Shown here: positions 16,677 to 25,723 of the stretch, piece by piece
Position numbering within the stretch: position 1 is the stretch's first letter
Layout of the letters: every line of letters starts with the position of its first letter
Made by a program: the position numbers and the translations under genes
Notes under the pieces: generated by a model
Databases searched by the model: none
Told to the model about the DNA's origin: nothing
Seen by the model: only the letters and a program-made list of their open reading frames with translations
NCBI GenBank assembly: GCA_963664655.2
Contig: OY761554.1
Coordinates: 558,001 to 622,000 of the forward strand
Direction of reading: 5' to 3'
Origin: Desulfospira sp963664655
GTDB lineage: Bacteria > Desulfobacterota > Desulfobacteria > Desulfobacterales > Desulfobacteraceae
Length of the DNA: 64,000 nt

Positions 16677-18087
16677 TGGTATTCCTGTAAGCCTGGCATG
16701 AACGGACAAACTGGCGGGCACAGCCGGGGTTGGAGCCAAAATGAACGTGCATATAGGACCCCAATGTCTGCCCGGTCTGGTATCCTTTCAAGGCAAGGGC
16801 CTGGCCTGACCTGGACCGGACCTGATAGACGTTTTCAGCACAAACCGGCGGTTCCGTATCCCGGATGGCGGAATAGTGGAATTCATGGCCCCGGATCACA
16901 TCCCCTTTTTTACCGATCAGGGTATCTTCCTGGAGGACAATTTCCCGGTACCCCAGGGCCCTGAGCCGTCTGGACATCTGAATGGAAAAATCAAAGCAGC
17001 CGGCCATGGGATAAATGGCATCACCATCCATAACCTGGCGGCATAAAAACATGAATCCGCCGCATTCCCCGTATATGGGCAGACCGGAAAGGCTCAGCCG
17101 TTTAATTTCAGCTAACAGGTCTTTTCTTTCTGAAAGGGTTTTGGCATGGACCTCGGGATACCCCCCGCCCAAATAGATGCCGTCAATGCCCCGGGGCAGA
17201 TGATCCTGCCTGAGCGGGGAAAACTCAACGATTCTGGCGCCCCATGCCTTGAGCTGATCAATATTGTCCTGGTAATAAAAACAGAAGGCCTCATCCCGGG
17301 CCAGGGCAATAAGGGGGCCGTCACCGGAACCGGTGGGCCGCGTTGGCAGGGGGTCAGCATCCCGATTCTGAGAAGATACCGGTGAGACCGGTTTCAGGCC
17401 CGCTATAAACCGGTCCATGTCAAGATTTTCGTCAACCATGGACACCAGGGTGTCCAGCACTTTGGCAGAAATCTCACGTTCGTCGGCCGTGACCAGCCCC
17501 AGATGGCGCTCGGGCATGACAATCCCATCATTTCTGGGCATGTGGCCCAAAACCTTTGTGGTGCAGTGTTTCTCTACGGCGGTTTTCAAATATTCGTAAT
17601 GAACCTGGCTGCCGGTCCGGCTGAAGATCACCCCGGCCAGCTCAAGGTCCGGGTCAAAGGTCTCAAACCCCTTGACCATGGCAGCGGCGCTGCGGGCCAT
17701 GCCCTTGGCATCCAGAATCAACACCACGGGAAGCCCCAGCCATTTGGCCATCTGGGCTGTTGACCCGGTCTCAGACACCCCGTCATATCCGTCAAAAAGC
17801 CCCATCACCCCTTCTGCCAGGGCAATGTCCATCCCGCAAGACGCCTTTTCAAACAGGTACCGGTTATACGCCCTGGTCAGCATCCAGGAATCCAGGTTCA
17901 CACTGATCCGGCCGGCAATTTTAGTATGATGCCCCGGGTCAATAAAATCCGGCCCCACCTTAAACGGCGCCACCGTTATCCCGCGGGAATTAAGCCAGGC
18001 CAGAAGGGCCATGGTAATGGTGGTTTTTCCCGATCCCGAACCCGTAGCGGCAACAACAAACCCCCGTAAAGGGAAGGATGAACTCAT
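16666..18087 (-). CDS. cbiA: cobyrinate a,c-diamide synthase CbiA
   Basis: A 473-residue enzyme. The N-terminal dethiobiotin-synthetase-like ATPase domain has P-loop ATGSGSGKTTITMALLAWL and APFKVGPDFIDPGHH. A linker leads to a class I glutamine amidotransferase domain with the catalytic Cys in PIYGECGGFMFLCR and a late His near GSYMHVHF. It amidates the a and c side chains of cob(II)yrinate using glutamine and ATP. Length matches the family. The start overlaps the stop of the IVP-like gene (ATGA) and the end overlaps cbiD, so the three genes are coupled. Confidence 0.95.
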   Translation of the reverse strand: MSSSFPLRGFVVAATGSGSGKTTITMALLAWLNSRGITVAPFKVGPDFIDPGHHTKIAGRISVNLDSWMLTRAYNRYLFEKASCGMDIALAEGVMGLFDGYDGVSETGSTAQMAKWLGLPVVLILDAKGMARSAAAMVKGFETFDPDLELAGVIFSRTGSQVHYEYLKTAVEKHCTTKVLGHMPRNDGIVMPERHLGLVTADEREISAKVLDTLVSMVDENLDMDRFIAGLKPVSPVSSQNRDADPLPTRPTGSGDGPLIALARDEAFCFYYQDNIDQLKAWGARIVEFSPLRQDHLPRGIDGIYLGGGYPEVHAKTLSERKDLLAEIKRLSLSGLPIYGECGGFMFLCRQVMDGDAIYPMAGCFDFSIQMSRRLRALGYREIVLQEDTLIGKKGDVIRGHEFHYSAIRDTEPPVCAENVYQVRSRSGQALALKGYQTGQTLGSYMHVHFGSNPGCARQFVRSCQAYRNTIGN

Positions 18088-18446
18088 GAATCGGCCTTTT
18101 TGTTTCTTTTTGTATTTTTAGCGCATGTGGTTAATATAGCCATCAACTCCATAGCCTCTTCCAATAACTTACCTAACTTTTTTTCCGGTACGATCTTGGC
18201 TTCCATGAGAAGTTCCATCCAATAGCAACTCTCCTCCAGTTCCTGCAAGCCGCCTTCCAGCTTGCTTATAAATTCAGCATCAGACCGGGCGCGAATGCTT
18301 TCCCGATAATGTGCGCCAACAGAGGTTCCGGAACGAAACAACTGCTTTCCCATAATCTGAGCTTCAGTTGTCTTTGGTAACGCAGAATAAAGACGGATCA
18401 CTCTAAGCGCAAACACTTTGGTCCGAGACTTCAAATCCTGCATCAC
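18084..18446 (-). CDS. four-helix-bundle protein (23S rRNA IVP/S23 family)
   Basis: A 120-residue helical protein. Signatures of the TIGR02436/S23 family are visible: LPKTTEAQIMGKQLFRSGTS followed by VGAHYRES, ARSDAEFISKLEGGLQELEE and SCYWMELLMEAKI. The family is named for proteins encoded in 23S rRNA intervening sequences, and related Avd proteins act in diversity-generating retroelements. Free-standing copies have unknown function. It is inserted in the cobalamin operon between cbiC and cbiA and overlaps the cbiA start by 4 bases. Heptamer repeats separate it from cbiC. Confidence 0.88.
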   Translation of the reverse strand: MMQDLKSRTKVFALRVIRLYSALPKTTEAQIMGKQLFRSGTSVGAHYRESIRARSDAEFISKLEGGLQELEESCYWMELLMEAKIVPEKKLGKLLEEAMELMAILTTCAKNTKRNKKADS

Positions 18447-18449
18447 CCC

Positions 18450-18497
18450 TTTTCATCCTTCATCCTTCAGCCTTCATCCTTTCAAACATCCTTCATC
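18450..18497. repeat. TTCATCC/TTCAGCC heptamer repeat
   Basis: A short degenerate tandem array based on TTCATCC and TTCAGCC lies between cbiC and the IVP-like gene. It extends into the last codons of cbiC, encoding its DEGCLKG end. Similar arrays occur at 48985-49014 and, with related units, elsewhere in the window. Confidence 0.75.
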
Positions 18498-19109
18498 CTT
18501 TCGGACCGCCATTATCGCCAACGCATTAACCACCGCCGCGGCCACATTAGACCCCCCTTTCCGGCCGACATTGGTAATATAGGGAATGTCCAGTTTCATA
18601 AGCTCGGCTTTGGATTCAGCCGCATTGACAAACCCCACCGGAAACCCGATCACCAGGGCAGGAGACGCCTTGCCTTCCCGGATCAGCTCAATCAGCCGCA
18701 GCAGGGCCGTGGGCGCATTTCCCACCACATAAATCCCCTGGGACACTTCTTTGGCAGCCGCATCCACCGCCGCTAACGCCCGGGTGGTGCCGGCCGCCAT
18801 GGCCTGGGCAGCAATGTCAGGTTCGGCAATGAGGCACCGGGCCTGGCCGCCGAACCGGCTGAGCTCTTTTGTCCGGATCCCCACCCGGGCCATGTTGGTG
18901 TCCGTAAAAATCTGCTTTCCCCCGCGAATGGCCTGTATCCCCTGTTCAACGGCATTTTTGTTGAACCGGATGGTCTTAATGTACTCAAAATCCGCCGTGG
19001 TATGGATGATCCGCCTGAGGACGGGCCATTTTTCACCGTCAAAGCCATGATCTGCCGCTTCCTGGTCGATAATCTTAAAACTTAAGCTTTCAATTTCCTG
19101 TGGTTTCAT
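18474..19109 (-). CDS. cbiC: cobalt-precorrin-8 methylmutase CbiC (CobH)
   Basis: A 211-residue enzyme that moves the C11 methyl group to C12, producing cobyrinate. Motifs: PQEIESLSFKIIDQE at the start, the catalytic-His segment VLRRIIHTTADFEY, and FTDTNMARVGI, then GFPVGFVNAAESKAEL near the end. Length is normal. The last residues (KDEGCLKG) are encoded by the start of a heptamer repeat array, so the C-terminus has probably drifted. It is the first gene of the cobalamin operon. Enzymes for other corrin steps must lie elsewhere. Confidence 0.95.
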   Translation of the reverse strand: MKPQEIESLSFKIIDQEAADHGFDGEKWPVLRRIIHTTADFEYIKTIRFNKNAVEQGIQAIRGGKQIFTDTNMARVGIRTKELSRFGGQARCLIAEPDIAAQAMAAGTTRALAAVDAAAKEVSQGIYVVGNAPTALLRLIELIREGKASPALVIGFPVGFVNAAESKAELMKLDIPYITNVGRKGGSNVAAAVVNALAIMAVRKDEGCLKG

Positions 19110-19246
19110 TAATGTTCCCGGTTGGTTTTATGAAGAAAAAATTAACGCCAAACTACCATCTTTGGGTTGTTTTTGGCAACTATCCTGCTAAAATACCGTT
19201 CAAATGCCGGGCTGAACAAAAACCTATTAAGGAGTAATTTTAGACA

Positions 19247-20086
19247 ATGGACTTTAAAAACTGGGGCGTAGATATAGAAAAAATCGTTGATACCATCACG
19301 GTATGGGCCACCACCTATTCGGTTAAAATTATAGCGGCCCTGCTGGTTTTCATCATTGGAAAATGGCTGGCCAGAAAAATTTCCATCCTGGTCAAAAAAA
19401 TTCTGGAAAAAAACAAAGTGGACGTTACCCTGGTCCATTTTCTTGAGGGGATTATCTACTACGCCCTTTTGATCCTGGTCCTGATTGCGGCCGCCGGGCA
19501 GCTGGGGATTAACACCACCTCCTTTTTGACCATTGTGGGTGCTGCCGGTTTAGCCATTGGCCTTGCTTTGAAAGATTCTCTTTCCAACTTTGCCTCCGGT
19601 GTGATGCTCATCCTTTTCAGACCCTTCAAAGTGGGGGATTACGTCACCATCGCCGGCGTGAGCGGCACGGTTCAGCGCATTGATATTTTCAACACCATTT
19701 TGCATACCGTGGACAACCAGAAGCTGATCGTTCCCAACTCCGGCGTAACCGGTAACATTATTACCAATGTAACGGCCAATAATACCCGGCGGATTGATCT
19801 GGTCATCGGTATCAGTTACAGCGACGACATTCCAAAGGCCAAACAGGTGCTGGAAGACATTATAAAATCAGAGGAACGGGTCCTGGAAATTCCCAAACCC
19901 ACCATTGCCGTATCAGAACTGGCAGACTCCAGTGTTAACCTGGTGGTCAGGCCCTGGGTGAAAACCAGTGACTACTGGGATGTGTATTTTGCCCTGACGG
20001 AAAAAATTAAATTGACATTTGATGAAAAAGGGGTCAGCTTTCCTTTTCCCCAACAGGATGTTCATCTGTTCAAAGCCGAGTCATAG
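19247..20086 (+). CDS. mscS: small-conductance mechanosensitive channel (MscS)
   Basis: A 279-residue protein, normal for MscS. It has three N-terminal membrane helices. The third is the pore helix, with GAAGLAIGLALKDSLSNFASG, the Ala/Gly-rich signature. The beta domain follows with FRPFKVGDYVTIAGVSGTV and VPNSGVTGNIITN, then the C-terminal alpha-beta domain ending near GVSFPFPQQDVHL. AAGGAG precedes the ATG. The channel releases solutes on hypo-osmotic shock. It is divergent from cbiC and lies upstream of the aminotransferase and potassium-uptake genes. Confidence 0.93.
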   Translation: MDFKNWGVDIEKIVDTITVWATTYSVKIIAALLVFIIGKWLARKISILVKKILEKNKVDVTLVHFLEGIIYYALLILVLIAAAGQLGINTTSFLTIVGAAGLAIGLALKDSLSNFASGVMLILFRPFKVGDYVTIAGVSGTVQRIDIFNTILHTVDNQKLIVPNSGVTGNIITNVTANNTRRIDLVIGISYSDDIPKAKQVLEDIIKSEERVLEIPKPTIAVSELADSSVNLVVRPWVKTSDYWDVYFALTEKIKLTFDEKGVSFPFPQQDVHLFKAES

Positions 20087-20192
20087 CCACCCCTGTTTGG
20101 AATTTTAAAAGCGCTATCAGCAAAGGCTTTCCGTCAATTGTGAGAGGCAGGCTCTCGCGCAGAAGCGGTAAGCCGCCAAAGGAGACCTTATT

Positions 20193-21398
20193 TTGGAAGA
20201 AAAGAATATCATCCGCTTTGCCAGCCGTATGGAACAGCTGCCGCCTTATCTTTTCGGCATGATCAATAAGATGAAAATGGAAAAACGGCGCAAAGGGGAT
20301 GATGTCATCGACCTTGGCATGGGAAACCCCATGGACCCCACACCGGACGCCGTAATCGACAAACTCGTTGAAGTGGCCAAGGACCCCAAGGCCCACCGGT
20401 ATCCGGAAAGTTCGGGCATGCCCCACTTAAAGCTTCAGATCTCAAAGTATTACAAACGCCACTATGACATTGATCTGGACCCGGAAAAGGAAACCTATTT
20501 TACCATTGGTTCCAAAGAAGGCATCTCCCATCTGTGCCTGGCCATCATGGGGCCGGGAGACTCGGTTCTGGTGCCGGCCCCGGCCTTTCCCATCCATATT
20601 TATGCGGCGGTCATTGCCGGGGCCAATGTCATGAAAATCCCCATTGAGCCTGAAGCCGGATTTCTGGACCGGATCATCAACATCTGCGAGTCCTGTTATC
20701 CCGTACCCAAGGTCCTCATGCTCAACTACCCCCACAACCCCACGGGCGTAGTTACGGACAAGCACTTTTTCAAAGAGATTGTCCAGCTGGCCAAACGGTT
20801 CCGGTTCATGGTGATTAATGACTTTGCCTATTCCAAAATCACCTTTGACGGGTATAAGGCCCCCAGTTTTCTGGAAGTGGAAGGTGCCAAGGATGTCGGG
20901 GTTGAGTTCGGATCATTTTCAAAATCTTACAACATGGCGGGATGGCGGATCGGATACTGTGTGGGCAATGAACAGATTGTCCAGGCTCTGGGCAAAATCA
21001 AGGGATATTTTGATTATGGCATCTTTTCGGCCATCCAGGTGGCCGGCATCATTGCCTTGAGAGATTGCGACGAGACCATCCCTGAGCTTGCAAAGATATA
21101 TGAGACCCGGCGGGATGTTTTGTGTTCTGGCCTTGAACGGATCGGCTGGACCATTAACAAACCCAAGGGCGGCATGTTTGTCTGGGCCAAAATTCCCGCG
21201 CCCTTTGACAAGATGGGCGCCATGCAGTTTGCCATTGAAATGATGGACCGGGCCAATGTGGCCGTGGCCCCGGGAACCGGGTTCAGTGACGAAGGTGAAG
21301 GCTACCTGCGCCTGGCCCTGGTGGAAAATGAAGAACGGCTGCGCCAGGCCATCCGGCAGATGAAAAAAGCCATGGACGGGATGAAAGAAGTGCTTTAG
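20193..21398 (+). CDS. AlaC-type PLP aminotransferase
   Basis: A 401-residue fold-type I aminotransferase starting at TTG 20193, with AAAGGAGA upstream. The phrase VIDLGMGNPMDPTPDAV and the PLP-binding lysine in FGSFSKSYNMAGWRIGY are typical of the AlaC/YfdZ branch, which makes alanine from pyruvate and glutamate; LL-diaminopimelate aminotransferases are relatives. PHNPTG and NDFAYSKI supply further cofactor contacts. In many deltaproteobacteria this gene precedes homoserine dehydrogenase; here it precedes potassium transport genes. Exact substrate is uncertain. Confidence 0.88.
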   Translation: MEEKNIIRFASRMEQLPPYLFGMINKMKMEKRRKGDDVIDLGMGNPMDPTPDAVIDKLVEVAKDPKAHRYPESSGMPHLKLQISKYYKRHYDIDLDPEKETYFTIGSKEGISHLCLAIMGPGDSVLVPAPAFPIHIYAAVIAGANVMKIPIEPEAGFLDRIINICESCYPVPKVLMLNYPHNPTGVVTDKHFFKEIVQLAKRFRFMVINDFAYSKITFDGYKAPSFLEVEGAKDVGVEFGSFSKSYNMAGWRIGYCVGNEQIVQALGKIKGYFDYGIFSAIQVAGIIALRDCDETIPELAKIYETRRDVLCSGLERIGWTINKPKGGMFVWAKIPAPFDKMGAMQFAIEMMDRANVAVAPGTGFSDEGEGYLRLALVENEERLRQAIRQMKKAMDGMKEVL

Positions 21399-21431
21399 CT
21401 GTTAGCCTTTTAGCGTTCCAAAAGGTAAAAA

Positions 21432-22859
21432 ATGAAAATTTTTAATTTTCATCCTTCAGTTTCCGGTTTCCGGTCTCCGGTCTCCGGTCTCCGATTTCCG
21501 TTCTCCGGTTTTTTCAATTCTCCCGGGCGGATTTCCATCTTCGGTTATCTGCTGCTGATCCTTCTGGGAAGCGGGCTTCTCATGCTGCCCGCATGCCTGA
21601 GAACCAATGGGCTGAATTATATTGACGCCCTGTTTACAGCCGCGTCAGCTGTCTGTGTCACCGGCCTTTCAACCGTTGATACCGCAGGGACATTTACCAC
21701 TGCCGGCAGAACCGTTATCCTGGTTCTGATCCAGGTGGGCGGCATCGGGATCATGGTATTGTCCACGGTGTTTTTGCTGACCCTGGGCCGGAAGGTGAGT
21801 ATGACGGGCCGGATTCTGATCCGGGACACCTACAGTTTTACCCACGGCAACCGGGTCCAGTCTCTGGTCTGGGATGTCATCAAATTCACCCTGGTCATTG
21901 AGGCGGTTGGCGCCGGGGTTCTCTTTTTCAGGTTCTATCCGTCGCAACCAGTTGAAACCGCCTTATTTAACTCGGTTTTTCATTCCATCTCCGCCTTTTG
22001 CAATGCCGGGTTCTGCCTGTTTGACAATTCTTTTACCGCTTACCGGTCGGACTGGATCGTGAACCTGGACATCTGCCTGCTCATTATCCTGGGAGGGATC
22101 GGATTTGTGGTGCTAAGCGAGGTAAAAGACAAATTTTCCTCAAACCGGCGGCGGGCCTGGTCATTTTTAAGCCTGCACAGCAAGCTGGTCATCATCAGCA
22201 CCCTGGTGCTGCTGGTCGTGAGCACCCTTCTAATCTTTGGCCTGGAGTGGTCCAACACCCTGGCCGGCATGCCCTTTCACACCCGGTTTCTGGCGGCCTT
22301 TTTCCAGGCGGTCAATGCCCGGACCGCCGGGTTTAATACCCTGGCCCTGGGAAATCTGACCAATGAAACCTTGTTTATCATCATCATACTGATGTTTATC
22401 GGGGCAGCGCCAGGTTCCTGCGGCGGCGGCGTCAAGGTCACCACGTGTTCGAGCATCTTTTTGCTGGGACTTCACCGGTTCCTTGGCCGGGAACGGCTCC
22501 TGATTTTCCACCGCCGCATTTCCGAAGAAAGCATTTCAAAGGCATTGAGCCTGGTGCTGATCAGTTTTGCCATTGTCACCATTGGGATTATCATGGTCCA
22601 GCAGTTTGAGTTGGGAGAAATCTCCCACCAGCAGACCCGTGGATTGTTTCTGGAATACATGTTTGAAATCATCAGCGCCTTTGGTACGGTAGGGCTGACC
22701 ACCGGGGTGACGCCAGGTCTTTCCTGGGCAGGAAAATGTCTGGTCATTGCCATGATGTTCATTGGCCGGTTAGGCCCCATAGCCATTGCCGTTGCCGTGA
22801 GCCGGAAAGGGCGGCCCCGGCATTTTTCATATGCAACAGAAAACATCATGATAGGATAA
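21432..22859 (+). CDS. TrkH/KtrB-type potassium transporter membrane subunit
   Basis: A 475-residue membrane protein with four pore repeats. Selectivity-filter regions are visible as TAASAVCVTGLSTVD, HSISAFCNAGFCLFD, NARTAGFNTLALG and SAFGTVGLTTGVTPG. The first 25 residues are encoded by an imperfect heptamer array based on TCCGGTC, giving the low-complexity SGFRSPVSGLRFPFSGF, so the N-terminus is recently drifted or the true start is later. It pairs with the downstream RCK protein gene to form a K+ uptake system. An imperfect 125-base hairpin repeat separates the two. Confidence 0.92.
   Translation: MKIFNFHPSVSGFRSPVSGLRFPFSGFFNSPGRISIFGYLLLILLGSGLLMLPACLRTNGLNYIDALFTAASAVCVTGLSTVDTAGTFTTAGRTVILVLIQVGGIGIMVLSTVFLLTLGRKVSMTGRILIRDTYSFTHGNRVQSLVWDVIKFTLVIEAVGAGVLFFRFYPSQPVETALFNSVFHSISAFCNAGFCLFDNSFTAYRSDWIVNLDICLLIILGGIGFVVLSEVKDKFSSNRRRAWSFLSLHSKLVIISTLVLLVVSTLLIFGLEWSNTLAGMPFHTRFLAAFFQAVNARTAGFNTLALGNLTNETLFIIIILMFIGAAPGSCGGGVKVTTCSSIFLLGLHRFLGRERLLIFHRRISEESISKALSLVLISFAIVTIGIIMVQQFELGEISHQQTRGLFLEYMFEIISAFGTVGLTTGVTPGLSWAGKCLVIAMMFIGRLGPIAIAVAVSRKGRPRHFSYATENIMIG
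21445..21513. repeat. TCCGGTC heptamer array inside the transporter start
   Basis: Imperfect tandem TCCGGTC/TTCCGGT units, preceded by one TTCATCC unit, occupy codons 5-27 of the K+ transporter gene. The same motif recurs in reverse at 50378-50401. Confidence 0.8.
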
Positions 22860-22860
22860 A

Positions 22861-22985
22861 TGTTTGGCCGAAAACTCACCCATCTGCTGCGTTGCTGCAA
22901 AAATTTGAAATCCTCACATACTTTGAGGTTGCTCCGGTTTCAAATTTTTTTGTGCCTTGCATATGGGCAAGTTTTCAGCCAAACA
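22861..22985. repeat. 125-bp imperfect palindromic repeat, copy 1
   Basis: TGTTTGGCCGAAAACT at the left pairs with AGTTTTCAGCCAAACA at the right (15 of 16), and pairing continues inward past CACCCATCTGCTGCGTTGC. A related element lies at 47190-47334. It sits between the two potassium-transport genes and may fold in their mRNA. Confidence 0.75.
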
Positions 22986-23015
22986 TGACCGCGGCAATGT
23001 AAAGGATAAAAGACA

Positions 23016-23669
23016 ATGAAACAATTTTTAGTGGTGGGACTTGGAAATTTCGGGTTTTACCTGGCAACCCATCTGTTTGAAAAAGGCCATGAGGTGATGG
23101 TCATTGATAAAAACCCGGCCCTGGTGCAGAATATTAAAAATCAGGTCACCCAGGCCGTGGTGGCCGACGCCACAGATGCCGTGGCCCTGCAAGAGCTTGG
23201 CGTAAAAGACGTGGATACCGCCATTGTGAGCATCGGATCTGTTTTGGGGAATTCCATTCTCACGGTCCTCAACCTTCAGGAAGCAGGCATTCCCCATATC
23301 GTGGCCAAGGCCATCAGCGATCCCCACAGGAAAATTCTGGAAAAGCTGGGGGTGAAAGATATCTCTTTTCCGGAAAAAGACATGGCCCTGTCCATGGCCG
23401 CCCACCTGGACAACCCCAACCTGATAGATTACCTGGCCTTTATGGAAGGCTATGGGATCATTGAGCTTTCGGTTCCCCGAAAATTCGTTGGCAAGACCTT
23501 AAAACAGATTAACCTGACCAACAAATACGGGGTCCAGGTGGTGGCCATCCGGGAGTTGGTGCCCGAAGGCATCCGGTTTATCCCCAAGGCCGAATTTGTC
23601 CTCAAAGACAGCGATATCATGATCCTTCTGGGATCAGACCAGGGCCTGGAAAAACTAAAAACCGTTTAA
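23016..23669 (+). CDS. TrkA/KtrA-type RCK regulatory subunit
   Basis: A 217-residue cytoplasmic protein. The RCK_N Rossmann domain (1-120) has VVGLGNFGFYLATHLFEKG with the GxGxxG-type nucleotide loop and the acidic residue in MVIDKNP, so it binds NAD(H) or ATP/ADP. The RCK_C domain (about 140-217) has GKTLKQINLTNKYGVQVVAI. The single RCK unit and about 220-residue length match KtrA rather than the two-unit TrkA. It gates the upstream KtrB-like channel. Confidence 0.92.
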   Translation: MKQFLVVGLGNFGFYLATHLFEKGHEVMVIDKNPALVQNIKNQVTQAVVADATDAVALQELGVKDVDTAIVSIGSVLGNSILTVLNLQEAGIPHIVAKAISDPHRKILEKLGVKDISFPEKDMALSMAAHLDNPNLIDYLAFMEGYGIIELSVPRKFVGKTLKQINLTNKYGVQVVAIRELVPEGIRFIPKAEFVLKDSDIMILLGSDQGLEKLKTV

Positions 23670-23810
23670 AGACATCCCATTGTCAGCCATAAAAACGGCA
23701 CGCGATCCGGCCCATCCCGGCTCCTGTTAATTTCTCACCGGTTGACAAAATGGAAGGTCCTGACCTATTTTATTAATTTTCACAATCAGATGTAACAAAG
23801 GAAAAATTTA

Positions 23811-24575
23811 ATGCCACAATATAATAATTCTATTGAAAACGGTGGAAAAATCCTTTCTTTGTTCACCCTGGCACGCCCCCGGTGGGGAATCTCTGAAATT
23901 GCAAGAGAATTAGGGCTTTCCAAAACCACAGCCTTTAATCTGGTTTATACTTTGGAAAAAATTGATTTCCTTGTAAAAAATGAAGAAACACAGAAATACG
24001 AGTTGGGAATCCGTTTGGCCTCCATCGGGTCAATCATGGTTGCCAATATGGAACTGAATCAGAAAAGTGCCGGTATCATACAGGAACTGGCTTCAACTTC
24101 CGGACTTTCATGCCGGATGGGAATCTGGCATCAGGATGGTGTTCTTGTTGTCTTTAGCGGCTCTCCAACCAATCTTCCCCAACCCCAGTCATATCAGGCC
24201 GGGCCCAGGGTTCCGGGATATAGCACTGCCATGGGCCGTGCTATCTTATCAAAGATGCATTCTGATGAAATCAACCAATATTTAGGCCGGATACAGCTCA
24301 CCAAATATACGTCAGCGACCAAGGTTAAAAAGCAGGAGATATTAAAGGAACTGGCGGATACCCAAGAAAGAGGGTTTTCCATATGCAATGGTGAAATGAT
24401 TTATGGATCTTCGGCCCTGGGGGCACCCATCATCAACAATAAAAACATTCCTGTTGGAGGAATTTCTCTTGTGGGCGAGTCCGAACTTGTTCTGGGGCCC
24501 AAGATGAAACATCATGCCAATGCTATCTGCCGTGGTGCACAGCAGATTTCGCAAAGTCTGGGTTTTGGCGTTTGA
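23811..24575 (+). CDS. IclR-family transcriptional regulator 1
   Basis: A 254-residue regulator: N-terminal winged helix (1-65) with WGISEIARELGLSKTTAFNL, then the IclR effector domain (about 75-250) with GPRVPGYSTAMGRAILSKM and TQERGFSICNGEMIYGSSAL. It is paralogous to the regulator at 29918-30682; both begin MPQYNNSIE. It is convergent with dctP across a strong terminator. It probably controls the TRAP/flavoprotein genes that follow. The ligand is unknown. Confidence 0.9.
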   Translation: MPQYNNSIENGGKILSLFTLARPRWGISEIARELGLSKTTAFNLVYTLEKIDFLVKNEETQKYELGIRLASIGSIMVANMELNQKSAGIIQELASTSGLSCRMGIWHQDGVLVVFSGSPTNLPQPQSYQAGPRVPGYSTAMGRAILSKMHSDEINQYLGRIQLTKYTSATKVKKQEILKELADTQERGFSICNGEMIYGSSALGAPIINNKNIPVGGISLVGESELVLGPKMKHHANAICRGAQQISQSLGFGV

Positions 24576-24602
24576 GATCCCTTTATCCGGTATTAACCAT
24601 AG

Positions 24603-24637
24603 GGCAGTGCCCATTCTGATGGGCACTGCCTTTCCGC
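24603..24637. terminator. bidirectional terminator between iclR and dctP
   Basis: A perfect 12-base stem (GGCAGTGCCCAT, 24603-24614, with ATGGGCACTGCC, 24619-24630) and a 4-base loop lies in the 63-base gap between the convergent iclR and dctP genes. Confidence 0.8.
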
Positions 24638-24638
24638 T

Positions 24639-25670
24639 TTACTCAAACTGCTTTGTTAACTCCACGGCTCTCTCATATACGGCTTTACCGGGTTTTCCGA
24701 TTCGTTCCATCTTTTGAATCCATTCCTCCGTAAGCCCTTTTCCAAGCCCCCACCATTGTCTCATCTCTTCGATAGTGGGTTTGTAAATCCTTTGTTCAAG
24801 CTTACGGGCCTTTTCCATGGATTCTTCCATGCATTGTATCCCGGACTCCGGATAATGGTCTGCCAGCCATTCATTGGCCGCCTCAAATCCCGTTTGAACA
24901 TCCGCAGGAAGGCTGTCCCATTTTTTCTTGCTCATGATGGCACTGTAAATCCCCCTTCCCAAGTGCATGTCGGTGTGGTAAGGCAGCAACTCGACGCACC
25001 CCCGGGAATCCGCCACGTTGAGCGGGGCAAATACGCCGTCTCCAAGTTTCCTTTCCAGGGACATGTACCAGTCAGGGGATCCCAGGCTTAACGGAATGGC
25101 ACCGGCCGCCTTCATAAGCTTCACGGCTTCCCCGGTGGCGATAATTTTCAACCCCTTTAAATCAGAAGGGACACGAACGGGTTTTTCAGTCGTATGAACA
25201 TCGTTTCCACTCATGCTGAATGAACGCACCAGTACTTTGTAGTCCTTTACTTCCTCTCTCATTTCAGGGAACTCATCTAATAATTGCTTCCAGACGAGAC
25301 GGCCGTCCTTGGCGGTAGGAATATGAAAGGTAATACTGCGCATAACAATATTAAGCCCCATTTGGGTTGCTTCATATGCGTACGCCAGCCAGCCGATATC
25401 GGTTATGCCGCTCTTCACAGCATCCAGGCAATCCTCCATTCGCACCAAGGTGCCGTCGCCATACACGGTAATTTCGACCTGGCCATTTGTCTCCTTTTTA
25501 ACCCGGTCAGCGTATTCCAGGAAAAACTTATGCTGGAGCGTGACACTTGGAATGTGGTGGGCAAATTTAAGTTTGATTTTACTGCCTGAAGCGGCAAACA
25601 GATGTGAACTTCCCGAAAAGAACGAAATAGCAGCTGAAACCATCAGAACAATAAGCCATTGTTTTTTCAT
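24639..25670 (-). CDS. TRAP transporter solute-binding protein DctP-like
   Basis: A 343-residue periplasmic protein with a signal peptide (about 1-27, ending FAASGS). DctP features: LKFAHHIPSVTLQHKFFLEY at the mature start, GDGTLVRMEDCLDAVKSGITD, VRVPSDLKGLKI, and the Arg region KLMKAAGAIPLSLG that normally binds a carboxylate. The cognate membrane subunits are encoded at 28110-29905 on the opposite strand, so the transporter is split around the flavoprotein operon. The ligand is probably an organic acid (family knowledge). Confidence 0.92.
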   Translation of the reverse strand: MKKQWLIVLMVSAAISFFSGSSHLFAASGSKIKLKFAHHIPSVTLQHKFFLEYADRVKKETNGQVEITVYGDGTLVRMEDCLDAVKSGITDIGWLAYAYEATQMGLNIVMRSITFHIPTAKDGRLVWKQLLDEFPEMREEVKDYKVLVRSFSMSGNDVHTTEKPVRVPSDLKGLKIIATGEAVKLMKAAGAIPLSLGSPDWYMSLERKLGDGVFAPLNVADSRGCVELLPYHTDMHLGRGIYSAIMSKKKWDSLPADVQTGFEAANEWLADHYPESGIQCMEESMEKARKLEQRIYKPTIEEMRQWWGLGKGLTEEWIQKMERIGKPGKAVYERAVELTKQFE

Positions 25671-25723
25671 TTTACTCTTTTCTCCTTAACGATTAAAATT
25701 CATAAAATATTTAAACCACGCAA

